In this document: piece after piece, positions 1 to 6,983 of the stretch
Numbering within the stretch: position 1 is the stretch's first letter
How the letters are laid out: each line of letters begins with the position of its first letter
Origin: Actinoplanes italicus
Lineage (GTDB): Bacteria > Actinomycetota > Actinomycetes > Mycobacteriales > Micromonosporaceae
Assembly (NCBI RefSeq): GCF_003001815.1
Contig: NZ_PVMZ01000020.1
Coordinates: forward strand, 124,001-188,000
Length of the DNA: 64,000 nucleotides
Reading direction: 5' to 3'
The notes under the pieces: generated by a model
Databases searched by the model: none
Seen by the model: only the letters and a program-made list of their open reading frames with translations
Told to the model about the DNA's origin: nothing
Program-made: the position numbers and the translations under genes

Positions 1-1766
1 GGGCCCGAGCCGTCCGCGGCGGACGCTTCGTCATGCCGGGACTCGCTCCCGGAACCATGCGGAGGCTCGGCACCCGGCGACACGGCCGGTCCCGGGACTG
101 CCCCGGGAATCGCGGCCGTTGCGGGGCCTGTGGAGGGCGGATCTGTCCCGGGACTCGAAGCGTGCGGAACCGTCGCGGGCGGGACGAGCCCGGGACTTGC
201 GGTAGGTGGGACTCCTCCCGAGTCGGCGAAGGGCGTGACTGCTTCCGGCGTACCGGAAGAAATGGGGTGAGTCGATGCCTGACCGCCTGCCTGGACCGGC
301 GGAGGGCCCGGAACCTGCCGGGAGGCGTCGTGCCAACCGGCCGCCGTCTCGTTCGGCCAGGCCGACGTGCCGGTCTCGCCGGGCCAGGGGTCGACCGGCT
401 GCTCGCCGGGCCATCCCGCCTCGCCCGGCCAGGCCGGAGTGTGCTCACCCGACGCGGCCCACGCCGGATCCCATCCCACCGGAGAGCCCGGCGGAAGCGA
501 TGCCGGAGGGCCCGGCGGCAACGGCGCCGGAGGGCCCGGCGGCAACGGCGCCGGAGAACCCGGCGGCAAGAGTGCCGGAGACCCGGGCGACGCGACGGGG
601 GAGCCGGGACCGCCGGCCGGAAGCGCCGCACCGTTCCCGCCCGCTGACGGGACCCAGCCGCCGGCGACGGCGCCCTCCGACGACACCTCCCCGGTGACCG
701 CGAGCCGCGCCCCACCCGCCGGGCCGTCCAGGGTGACCGCTCCGTCGAGCCGGCCCACCGTGGGGAACCAGGACACCCGCAGCGTGTTGCCCTCGAGCCG
801 GGCGTGCAGGCCCTCGGCGGACGTCGACACGGCCGACGCGGCGGCCAGCGGCGGGCCCTGCACGGCGATCTCGGCGGTGAGCTGGCGAGTGCCGGGGGCG
901 ACGCGGCCGAAGTCGAGGGCGGGTTCGGCGATGCGGATCGACGTGCGGCGCAGCGCTGCAGCCGAGGCGGCCGCGACCCTGCCCTCGCCGTCGGCAAGCC
1001 GGCGCAGCGCCTCGCGGGCCTCGACGGCGCGGGACAGATCGGTCCCGGCGGCGGCCGTGGCGAGCTGCGCGATCGACGCCATCTGGTCGCTGCCGGGGCG
1101 GCGGACCCGGGCCAGCCAGGGCTGCCGTCCCGAACCGAAGACCCACTGCCGGACGCTCGGGTCACGTTCGCGCAGGTGGTCGTGGAGTTCGCTGATCCCG
1201 ATCCAGCCGTCCCGGTCACGGTCGGCGGCGCCGCCGGACACGCCCTCGGCGATCAGACCGGCGAAGGTGGGCGGTTCGGGCCGGGCGGTGGCGGCGATCA
1301 CGACGCGGCTCTGCCACTCGGCGGATCGGGCGGCCCGGAAGTGGTGGCCCGCGTCGACCGGCCCGCCGGTGCGGCCGTCGAGCAGCACCACGGCCTGACC
1401 GGCGCGGCTGCGTTGCATGAGGGCGGCGATCTGGGCGACGTCGATGGCGGTGTCCGCCGGACGGCCCATCACCGTGTCGGTGGCGGCCAGATAGAGCCCA
1501 CCACCCGGGCCGGTCAGCATCACGCCGCGGAAGTAGACCAGGACACAGTCCTCCTGGTCGCGTCCCTCGAAAAGGGACTTCACCCGTGCGTACGCCTCCC
1601 GCGCTCCGGGATCCCGCAGGTGGCCCGTCTCGAACCCGCCGAGCGCCGGATCCCCGAGCACGTCCACGAACGCCGCAACGTCCGCCGACGGCACCGAGAA
1701 TCTGCGCAACACCGGGTCGTCGTGCTGCTCGACGCTAACCACCACTGCCAGTCGTCGCCCGCTCAT
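1..1766 (-). CDS. Caspase-fold (peptidase C14-like) protein, predicted inactive; C-terminus beyond window
   Basis: The minus-strand frame stays open from the ATG at 1766 to the window edge, so the protein exceeds 588 residues and is partial. The N-terminal ~200 residues follow the actinobacterial caspase-like plan: a VVVSVEQHDDP opening, the strand VLVYFRGVML, the strand VVLLDGRTGG, then an EF-hand-like loop DRDRDGWIGISEL. In active relatives the two strands read YFSGHG and DCCFSG. Here the catalytic His is Val82 and the Cys is Arg132, so proteolysis looks impossible. The second half is low-complexity, with collagen-like PPGSP/PPGPP repeats and WPGE repeats, probably surface-exposed or a flexible linker. 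An alternative in-frame ATG lies at 1775. The caspase fold is a confident reading; the role is unknown. Confidence 0.75.
   Translation of the reverse strand, partial: MSGRRLAVVVSVEQHDDPVLRRFSVPSADVAAFVDVLGDPALGGFETGHLRDPGAREAYARVKSLFEGRDQEDCVLVYFRGVMLTGPGGGLYLAATDTVMGRPADTAIDVAQIAALMQRSRAGQAVVLLDGRTGGPVDAGHHFRAARSAEWQSRVVIAATARPEPPTFAGLIAEGVSGGAADRDRDGWIGISELHDHLRERDPSVRQWVFGSGRQPWLARVRRPGSDQMASIAQLATAAAGTDLSRAVEAREALRRLADGEGRVAAASAAALRRTSIRIAEPALDFGRVAPGTRQLTAEIAVQGPPLAAASAVSTSAEGLHARLEGNTLRVSWFPTVGRLDGAVTLDGPAGGARLAVTGEVSSEGAVAGGWVPSAGGNGAALPAGGPGSPVASPGSPALLPPGSPAPLPPGPPAPLPPGPPASLPPGSPVGWDPAWAASGEHTPAWPGEAGWPGEQPVDPWPGETGTSAWPNETAAGWHDASRQVPGPPPVQAGGQASTHPISSGTPEAVTPFADSGGVPPTASPGLVPPATVPHASSPGTDPPSTGPATAAIPGAVPGPAVSPGAEPPHGSGSESRHDEASAADGSG
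478..573. repeat. 24-bp tandem repeat, 4 units
   Basis: Four near-identical 24-bp units run head to tail inside the caspase-like gene, of the form gccggagggcccggcggc plus a variable end. On the minus strand they encode the PLPPGPPA-type repeats of the low-complexity tail. The two central units are identical, which suggests recent slippage or unequal crossover. Confidence 0.8.
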
Positions 1767-2083
1767 CGAATGCATCACCCGTCATCCATGGTGCGATGCC
1801 GAGGCCGGACACGAAACCCCGAGAAGATTACAAACCGCGATTTCTCCACGGCGGAGCGTTTTTGATCTCGGTTTCCGGCGATGCATTCATGATCGTTGAA
1901 TCATGCGGGCAGGTGTCGATCCACCTGCGGTGATGTTGCTCGAAAGAAGCGACCGAAGGGCTCGGTTCCATCGTCCGCCGGGCATGCCGCGCAGTCACGG
2001 AAAATATTTGAGATTCACCGGTTCCGGTGGCGTGACGTGGGTCGACGTCAATGTGAGGATTTTTATCGTACGGGGACACGCGC
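1767..2083. other. Intergenic region upstream of the caspase-like gene
   Basis: This 317-bp stretch lies between the stop of the peptidoglycan-binding lipoprotein gene and the start of the caspase-like gene. It is clearly lower in GC than its flanks (AT-rich runs near 1830-1870 and 2005-2070), as expected of a promoter region. An 83-codon minus-strand frame (1828-2079) has no ribosome site and a composition unlike a protein. I see no RNA gene. Confidence 0.4.
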
Positions 2084-3148
2084 TCATGATCGCGACGGCA
2101 CGGCCGACGGTGCCGTGGAACGCTGGTCCATCACGTCTCCGACCGCGGCGACGGTGGCCGCGTCCACGGTCCCGGTCGGCTCGACACCCAGCTCGGCCTG
2201 GAACGAGCGCAACGCCGTGGTCAGCTCGTCGGTCCACATGCCGTCCACCGGGCCGTCCCAGAAACCGGCCAGCTTCAGCGTCTGCTGCACGGCCGAGGTC
2301 GCCACGACGGCCTCCCCGGCGGCCGCACCCCCCTCGGCCCGCAACTTGGCACGCAGCGCCGCGTCGGTGGCCTTGTCGACGGTCCCGGTCTCGGCCAGGC
2401 CGTGCGCCTTCTGCAGAGCCTGCACGGCGGCCACCGTGTCCGGGCCGTACACGCCGTCGGTCTCGCTCTTGAGGTACCCCGCCTCGGTCAGCGACCTCTG
2501 CATCGCCAGGGTGTAGTCACGGGCCCGTCGCTGCTGGTCCTCGCTCAGGCAACCGGCCTCGCCGAGCAGGCGCAGCCACGCCATCTCCAGCGCGACGGCC
2601 GCCGAGTTGAACCGTTCCGACGCCTGCTTCAGCGGCGTCTGGTCGGTGATGCCCTCCCGCGCCGCGGTGAGGTCGGCGTCCGCCTGCTTCACCCGGTCGA
2701 CGGTGGTTCCGGCGACGGGCGTCCGCGGGGAGGCCGACACCGGCGGGACGGCTGATACCCCGCCCCGGGCCGCGGCCAGGGCAGCGTTCGCCTCCGCCAG
2801 CTCCCGCTCGGCCGTCGCCACGTCCTCCCTGGCGGCCGTGACCTGCTCGGTGGCGGTCACCACGTCCGAGCGCGGCTCCGCCAGATCGGAGCCGGCCTCC
2901 TTCACGTCACCCACGGTCACCGCGGTGTCGGTGATGAGGTCGCCGTACCGGTCCAGTGCCGTCACATAGGAGGAACTGCTCCGGCAGAAGCCGTCGATCC
3001 GGCCGGCGAGCTCCGCCCGCGCCTGGGTGAGCGCCTCCTGCTTGCTCGCCACACGATGTTCGGCGACCCGCACGCGGGTGTCGCCGTCCCCGCATCCGGT
3101 CACCGCCAGAGTCACCGTGAACACGAGGACCGGCAGGCCCGCCCGCAT
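2084..3148 (-). CDS. Lipoprotein with two peptidoglycan-binding (PG_binding_1) domains
   Basis: The ATG at 3148 is preferred over an upstream one because it gives a clean lipoprotein signal: MRAGLP, a hydrophobic stretch, then lipobox VTGC. Next come a long alanine/glutamate-rich helical region of coiled-coil character (about residues 30-200) and two C-terminal peptidoglycan-binding modules. The first is marked by MQRSLTEAGYLKSETDGVYG and the second by LKLAGFWDGPVDGMWTDEL. Each has the usual LxxxGYxxGxxDGxxGxxT pattern. The protein is probably membrane-tethered and non-covalently attached to cell wall. Its start lies one base after the stop of the 30-residue membrane peptide gene, so the two are likely translated together. 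Confidence 0.85.
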   Translation of the reverse strand: MRAGLPVLVFTVTLAVTGCGDGDTRVRVAEHRVASKQEALTQARAELAGRIDGFCRSSSSYVTALDRYGDLITDTAVTVGDVKEAGSDLAEPRSDVVTATEQVTAAREDVATAERELAEANAALAAARGGVSAVPPVSASPRTPVAGTTVDRVKQADADLTAAREGITDQTPLKQASERFNSAAVALEMAWLRLLGEAGCLSEDQQRRARDYTLAMQRSLTEAGYLKSETDGVYGPDTVAAVQALQKAHGLAETGTVDKATDAALRAKLRAEGGAAAGEAVVATSAVQQTLKLAGFWDGPVDGMWTDELTTALRSFQAELGVEPTGTVDAATVAAVGDVMDQRSTAPSAVPSRS

Positions 3149-3149
3149 G

Positions 3150-3242
3150 TCAGCGATGGCCGTTCCGCCGCCGCAACAGAACCACGACACCCGCGACCAC
3201 CAGCAGTGGAAGGAACAGTCCCCACACCAGATAACGGTTCAT
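3150..3242 (-). CDS. Small single-span membrane peptide (30 aa)
   Basis: A 30-codon frame starts at an ATG preceded by GAGAAGGGACTGGCG, a good ribosome site. It encodes MNRYLVWGLFLPLLVVAGVV and then a basic tail ending RRRNGHR. This is a single hydrophobic helix with positive residues on one side. The TGA stop is one base from the start of the peptidoglycan-binding lipoprotein, consistent with translational coupling. It could be a true small membrane protein or a coupling leader. No homologue is recognised by eye. Confidence 0.5.
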   Translation of the reverse strand: MNRYLVWGLFLPLLVVAGVVVLLRRRNGHR

Positions 3243-3441
3243 CGCCAGTCCCTTCTCATCGACCCTGTCGGCCCGGTCAGGGTCGCAGTCACGGTGAGAA
3301 CGGCAGATCACCCCGGACGGATGAAGAGCCCGGATGCGCCGGTCCGGACAGCGACGCCCGGTCGCTGCGGGGCCGCCGATCACGGCCGATCGGTCTTTGC
3401 GGACCGCCGGTCCGGCAGGGCCTGTGGCAGGCGCGTGCGGG

Positions 3442-3684
3442 TCAGGCGAAGACGTCGAGGAACCGGCCGCTGCGCTGGAACTGGACGATGGCGGCCGCAC
3501 GTTCCGCCTCGATGCGGGCCACCTCGGCCTCGGCGGTGACGACGGCGGCCCGGTCGGCCGTGATGGTGGCGGCTCCGGCGGCGACCGGCATCTGGTCGGT
3601 GACCAGCTTGGCGCGGGCGCTCTGCAACCGGCTGTACGCGGCCGAGCTGTCATAGGCCGAGGGGAAAGCGGGGCCGACCTTCAT
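3442..3684 (-). CDS. Small hypothetical alanine-rich protein (80 aa)
   Basis: The start at 3684 follows GGAGGAGCCACG, a strong ribosome site, so a longer upstream reading is unlikely. The product begins MKVGPAFPSAYDSS and is a helical, Ala/Glu-rich protein with heptad-like spacing (TAEAEVARIEAERAAAIVQF) ending FLDVFA. No signal peptide or membrane segment is visible. It precedes the 30-residue membrane peptide by about 200 bp. No function can be assigned. It may form a coiled coil like the upstream half of the neighbouring lipoprotein. Confidence 0.55.
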   Translation of the reverse strand: MKVGPAFPSAYDSSAAYSRLQSARAKLVTDQMPVAAGAATITADRAAVVTAEAEVARIEAERAAAIVQFQRSGRFLDVFA

Positions 3685-3859
3685 CGTGGCTCCTCCGTTG
3701 CGCTCCGGGGCGTCTGTGAACGCCGATTGCGTTGCTTCTCGGTTGCGTTGCCTCGCTGGGCAGCCGGATACATCGTCCGGGGCACTCCCGTCCTGCAACT
3801 TTCCGAAGTGAGCTGAGCAACAACCTCGCTGCAACCTGCCGGGGCGGGCCGGAGAGCGA

Positions 3860-3901
3860 AGGGCGTGACCCGATGCCTCTCGGTGCACCGGGTCACGCCC
3901 T
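3860..3901 (-). terminator. Hairpin terminator after the helix-hairpin-helix gene
   Basis: A 13-bp perfect inverted repeat (AGGGCGTGACCCG / CGGGTCACGCCCT) with a 16-nt loop lies about 43 bp past the stop of the minus-strand gene that ends at 3944. It has no T-tract, as is common in high-GC actinobacteria. Confidence 0.6.
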
Positions 3902-3943
3902 GTCGTTCGGGTCGCCGCGTGGTCAGACCGGCGGCGGCCGGGT

Positions 3944-4921
3944 TCAGCTGTTGACGGCGGCCAGTTCGCGGGCCTTGTCCGGCCAGGTGGCCAGGCTTGC
4001 CGAGCCTCGCATGCCGGCCGCGTTGATCGCCTGCTTCAGGCTGGTCACGTCGGATTCGGCCAGCTTGGCGTAGGTGGTGATGCCGGCCGCGGCCAGTGCG
4101 ATCGCCACCTTCGGCCCGATGCCCGCGATCTTGGTCAGGTCGTCGGGCTGGGCGACCGGGGCCGGGATGCCGACCAGGTCCGGCTCGGCGGTGATGATGG
4201 CCTGGGCCGGAACCACCGGCTCGGGCGCGGCGACGGGCTCGGGCGCGGCGACGGGCTCGGGCGCGGTGACCGGCTCGGCTGCGGCGACGGGCTCGGGCGC
4301 GGCGACCGGCTCGGGCGCAGCGACCGGCTCGGGAACGGCGATCGGCTCGGGGGCTGCGGCGGGTTCGTCCGCGGCCGACTCCCGGATCGGCAGCTTCACC
4401 GTCGGCTCGTCGTCGGGGTCCCTCTCGGCGGGCGGGGCAGTGGTCTCCGCGGCGGCCAGCTCGGCTTCCGCGATCACCGCGGTCTTCTCCGCGTCGGGCG
4501 TCTCCTCGACCGGCTTCTCGGCGGCGGCGATCGAATCGGTCGCGGCGGACCCGGTCACGACGCTCTCAGCCTCTACGGACGAGGCCAGCGCGGAGGAGGC
4601 CGGCGTGGACGAGTCCGTGCCGGTCGGGACCGGAGCGGGGGCGTCGGTGTCGGCCGATGCGGATGCGGCGGAGGTCGATGCGGGGGTTTCCGGCGCCGGG
4701 TCGGCGGCGGGTGACGCAGGCGCGTCGGCGGAGGACGGGGAGGCGGCCGCCGCGGCGTCATCGTCGTCGGCGGGCTGGGTCGAGGCGACGGTCGGGGTGG
4801 CCTCGGTGGCCGGTGTGGTCGAGGGGGCCGGGGTGGTGGCGCCGGTGCGGCGTCCCCAAACCAGCCATCCGCCTATCACGCCGATCACGAGCCCGGCAGC
4901 AAAGTAGAGGAATGATGCCAT
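3944..4921 (-). CDS. Membrane-anchored protein with PEPVA repeats and C-terminal helix-hairpin-helix domain
   Basis: The ATG at 4921, behind GGAGGCCCGAT, gives MASFLYFAAGLVIGVIGGWL, a single N-terminal membrane helix, followed by WGRRTG. Residues about 30-255 are an Ala/Pro/Ser/Thr/Glu-rich disordered segment with eight PEPVAA-type repeats. The last ~65 residues (DDLTKIAGIGPKVAIALAAA and onward) match the helix-hairpin-helix domain seen in many actinobacterial proteins with a GIGPK core. That fold usually binds DNA or mediates protein contacts. The likely topology is a membrane anchor with a long flexible arm presenting the helix-hairpin-helix module, probably in the cytoplasm. Function is unknown. 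Confidence 0.75.
   Translation of the reverse strand: MASFLYFAAGLVIGVIGGWLVWGRRTGATTPAPSTTPATEATPTVASTQPADDDDAAAAASPSSADAPASPAADPAPETPASTSAASASADTDAPAPVPTGTDSSTPASSALASSVEAESVVTGSAATDSIAAAEKPVEETPDAEKTAVIAEAELAAAETTAPPAERDPDDEPTVKLPIRESAADEPAAAPEPIAVPEPVAAPEPVAAPEPVAAAEPVTAPEPVAAPEPVAAPEPVVPAQAIITAEPDLVGIPAPVAQPDDLTKIAGIGPKVAIALAAAGITTYAKLAESDVTSLKQAINAAGMRGSASLATWPDKARELAAVNS
4215..4358. repeat. 18-bp tandem repeat, 8 units, coding for PEPVA
   Basis: Eight head-to-tail 18-bp units of the form accggctcgggcgcggcg lie inside the helix-hairpin-helix gene and encode PEPVAA on the minus strand. Units differ by a few bases only. The copy number is likely to vary between strains. Confidence 0.85.
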
Positions 4922-5115
4922 ATCGGGCCTCCGGACAGGAGAGGAGGGTGCTTGTGGTAGCGGGCAGCTTTCCATATCCCGATGAGCTGCCACGACGTGG
5001 GTGCCGACCAGCGTCGGACAGCTGCCTACCTGCGACGTCCGGGGGATTCGCTCCGATCCTGGAAGGAGCGAGCGATGAGGGAGGCGGGACAACGGTCAAA
5101 CGACCGATCACCCGA

Positions 5116-6495
5116 TCAGGTACGGGACACGGCGCCCGGGATGTACCGGTTCGACAGGTAGGTGATCACCCAGAGCGCCACCCCGATGACCAGGAGTACT
5201 CCGGCCACCCGGTAGTCGGCTCCGGCCCGGCCCGACAGTGGACTGGCCAGGAACGCGCAGGCCACCGCGCCGATGACCGGGATCACGGTCGGTGCCCGGA
5301 AGTGCTTGTGCTCGACCCGGTCGCGGCGCAGCACCAGCACCGCGACGTTGACGATGGTGAAGACACAGAGCAGCAGCAGCGCCGTGGTGCCGCCGAGCGC
5401 CGTCAGGTCGGCGAACCAGATCAGCCCGAACGCGATGAGCGTGGTGAACAGGATCCCCACCCACGGGGTACGGCGCCGCCGGTGGACGCGCCCCAGGATC
5501 CTCGGCAGGACCCGTTCGTTCGCCATCCCGTACAGCAGCCGGCTCGCCATCATCATGTTGATCAGCGCCGAGTTGGCCACCGCGAACATGGTGATGAAAG
5601 CGAACAGGCCGAGCGGGAAAGCTGGCGCCCCGGCCTCGACCACCTTGAGCAGCGGGGTGTCGCCGGATCCGAGGTCGCCCGGGGCGACCAGCGCGACCGC
5701 GGAGATCGCCACGAGCACGTAGATCACCCCGGTGACGCAGAGCCCGATGAGCATCACCTTCGGGAAGATCTTCACCGGGTCGCGGGTCTCCTCGGCCATG
5801 TTGACCGAGTCCTCGAAGCCGACCATGGCGAAGAACGCGAGAGCCGTCCCGGCGGTGACCGACAGCAGGACGCTCTCGCCGGGCGGCGTGTTGAACTCGG
5901 TGAGCCGGGACAGATCGCCGTTGCCGCCGCCGAGCGCCCACGCGCCGACCCCGATGACGATCAGCAGACCGGTCAGCTCGACGCAGGTGAGGACCACGTT
6001 GGCCTTGACACTCTCGCCGACGCCCCGGAAGTTGACGACCCCGACCAGGGTGATGAAGCCGAGGGCCACCGCGGTGAGCGCGATGCCGTCGCCCAGCGAC
6101 AGGTCGAACGCCTCGGCGAAGTTGCCCGCGAACGCCTTGGACGCGCTGGACGCCGAGGTGAGTCCGGAGCACATCACCGCGAAGGTGACCATGAACGTGA
6201 GGAAGTGCAGCCCGAACGCCTTGTGCGTGTAGAGCGCCGCCCCGGCGGCCCGCGGATACTTGGTGACCAGTTCGAGATAGCTGAACGCGGTGAGCAGCGC
6301 GACCACGAAGGCCAGCAGGAACGGCAGCCACACCGCACCGCCCACCTCGTTGGCGACCTTGCCGGTCAGCGCGTACACGCCGGTGCCGAGAATGTCGCCG
6401 ATGACGAAGAGCAGCAAAAGACCCGGGCCGATGACCCGGTTGAGAGTTGGCTGCTCAGCCGGTGTCTCAGGCTGCGGCGCGGTCACTTCCGCCAT
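5116..6495 (-). CDS. APC-family amino acid permease
   Basis: The product is 459 residues from the ATG at 6495 (ribosome site GGGAG). It has the APC superfamily layout with about 12 membrane segments. The first helix is VIGPGLLLLFVIGDILGTGV with the GxG substrate-binding turn, and a GFEDSVNMAEETRDP loop is typical of the CAT/YhdG-like cationic amino acid branch. The tail LSNRYIPGAVSRT is polar. It should import an amino acid by proton symport or act as an antiporter; the substrate cannot be told. It is divergent from a universal stress protein gene with only 58 bp between starts, so both promoters overlap there. Confidence 0.9.
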   Translation of the reverse strand: MAEVTAPQPETPAEQPTLNRVIGPGLLLLFVIGDILGTGVYALTGKVANEVGGAVWLPFLLAFVVALLTAFSYLELVTKYPRAAGAALYTHKAFGLHFLTFMVTFAVMCSGLTSASSASKAFAGNFAEAFDLSLGDGIALTAVALGFITLVGVVNFRGVGESVKANVVLTCVELTGLLIVIGVGAWALGGGNGDLSRLTEFNTPPGESVLLSVTAGTALAFFAMVGFEDSVNMAEETRDPVKIFPKVMLIGLCVTGVIYVLVAISAVALVAPGDLGSGDTPLLKVVEAGAPAFPLGLFAFITMFAVANSALINMMMASRLLYGMANERVLPRILGRVHRRRRTPWVGILFTTLIAFGLIWFADLTALGGTTALLLLCVFTIVNVAVLVLRRDRVEHKHFRAPTVIPVIGAVACAFLASPLSGRAGADYRVAGVLLVIGVALWVITYLSNRYIPGAVSRT

Positions 6496-6553
6496 GAGTG
6501 CTCCCGAAAAAGGTCCACTGCGGATAAGTGACGTTACCCGTACCTTGTGTGAC

Positions 6554-6970
6554 ATGCATATCGTGCTTGCCGCAAACCCCGAGGCGGAGCAGCCGTGGGT
6601 GACCGATGCGGTCATTGATCTGGTCCAGCAGACCGGCGCATCGGTGGCGGTCGTCGCGGTGGACGAGCTGGAGGCCGAGTACCTGGCGCCGATGCCGCGC
6701 AGTGTCTACGCCGAGCGCGCCGAGCAGGCGGCGGAGGCGGCGGTCGCACGGCTGACGGCGGCCGGGATCGAGACGACGCGCACGGTCCTGCCGGGCCGGG
6801 CCGCCGAGCAGATCATCCGGTTCGCCGGGGAGCAGCGGGCCGACCTGATCGTGGCCGGTTCGAGTGTGCGCCCCCTGGTGGCCCAGCGCCTGCTGGGCAG
6901 TGTCCCGCTCACTCTGATCCAGAAGGCGGGCCGTCCGGTGCTGGTGGTCACCCGCCCCGTGTCCGGGTGA
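6554..6970 (+). CDS. Universal stress protein (UspA) domain protein
   Basis: The ATG at 6554 gives a 138-residue single Usp domain: MHIVLAANPE at strand 1, then a helical segment and the C-terminal ATP-loop region VAGSSVRPLVAQRLLGSVP followed by GRPVLVV. In ATP-binding members the loop is G-x2-G-x9-G-S/T. Here the second Gly is Val while the last GS is kept, so nucleotide binding may be weakened. The leader is very short and lacks a Shine-Dalgarno, suggesting a leaderless transcript. It is convergent with the secreted beta-helix gene, 13 bp away. Confidence 0.85.
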   Translation: MHIVLAANPEAEQPWVTDAVIDLVQQTGASVAVVAVDELEAEYLAPMPRSVYAERAEQAAEAAVARLTAAGIETTRTVLPGRAAEQIIRFAGEQRADLIVAGSSVRPLVAQRLLGSVPLTLIQKAGRPVLVVTRPVSG

Positions 6971-6983
6971 CCACCAGCGTTCA

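Noticed and set aside
804..1865. Long plus-strand frame opposite the caspase-like gene
   Set aside because: Composition is Gly/Arg/Val/Asp-biased without domain logic; the minus strand reads as a recognisable caspase fold with a repeat tail.
1828..2079. 83-codon minus-strand frame in the first intergenic region
   Set aside because: Weak start, mixed composition, lies in AT-richer promoter DNA.
4657..6531. 624-codon plus-strand frame across the permease gene
   Set aside because: Arg/Glu/Asp-rich mirror of a membrane protein gene. It spans two real genes on the other strand.
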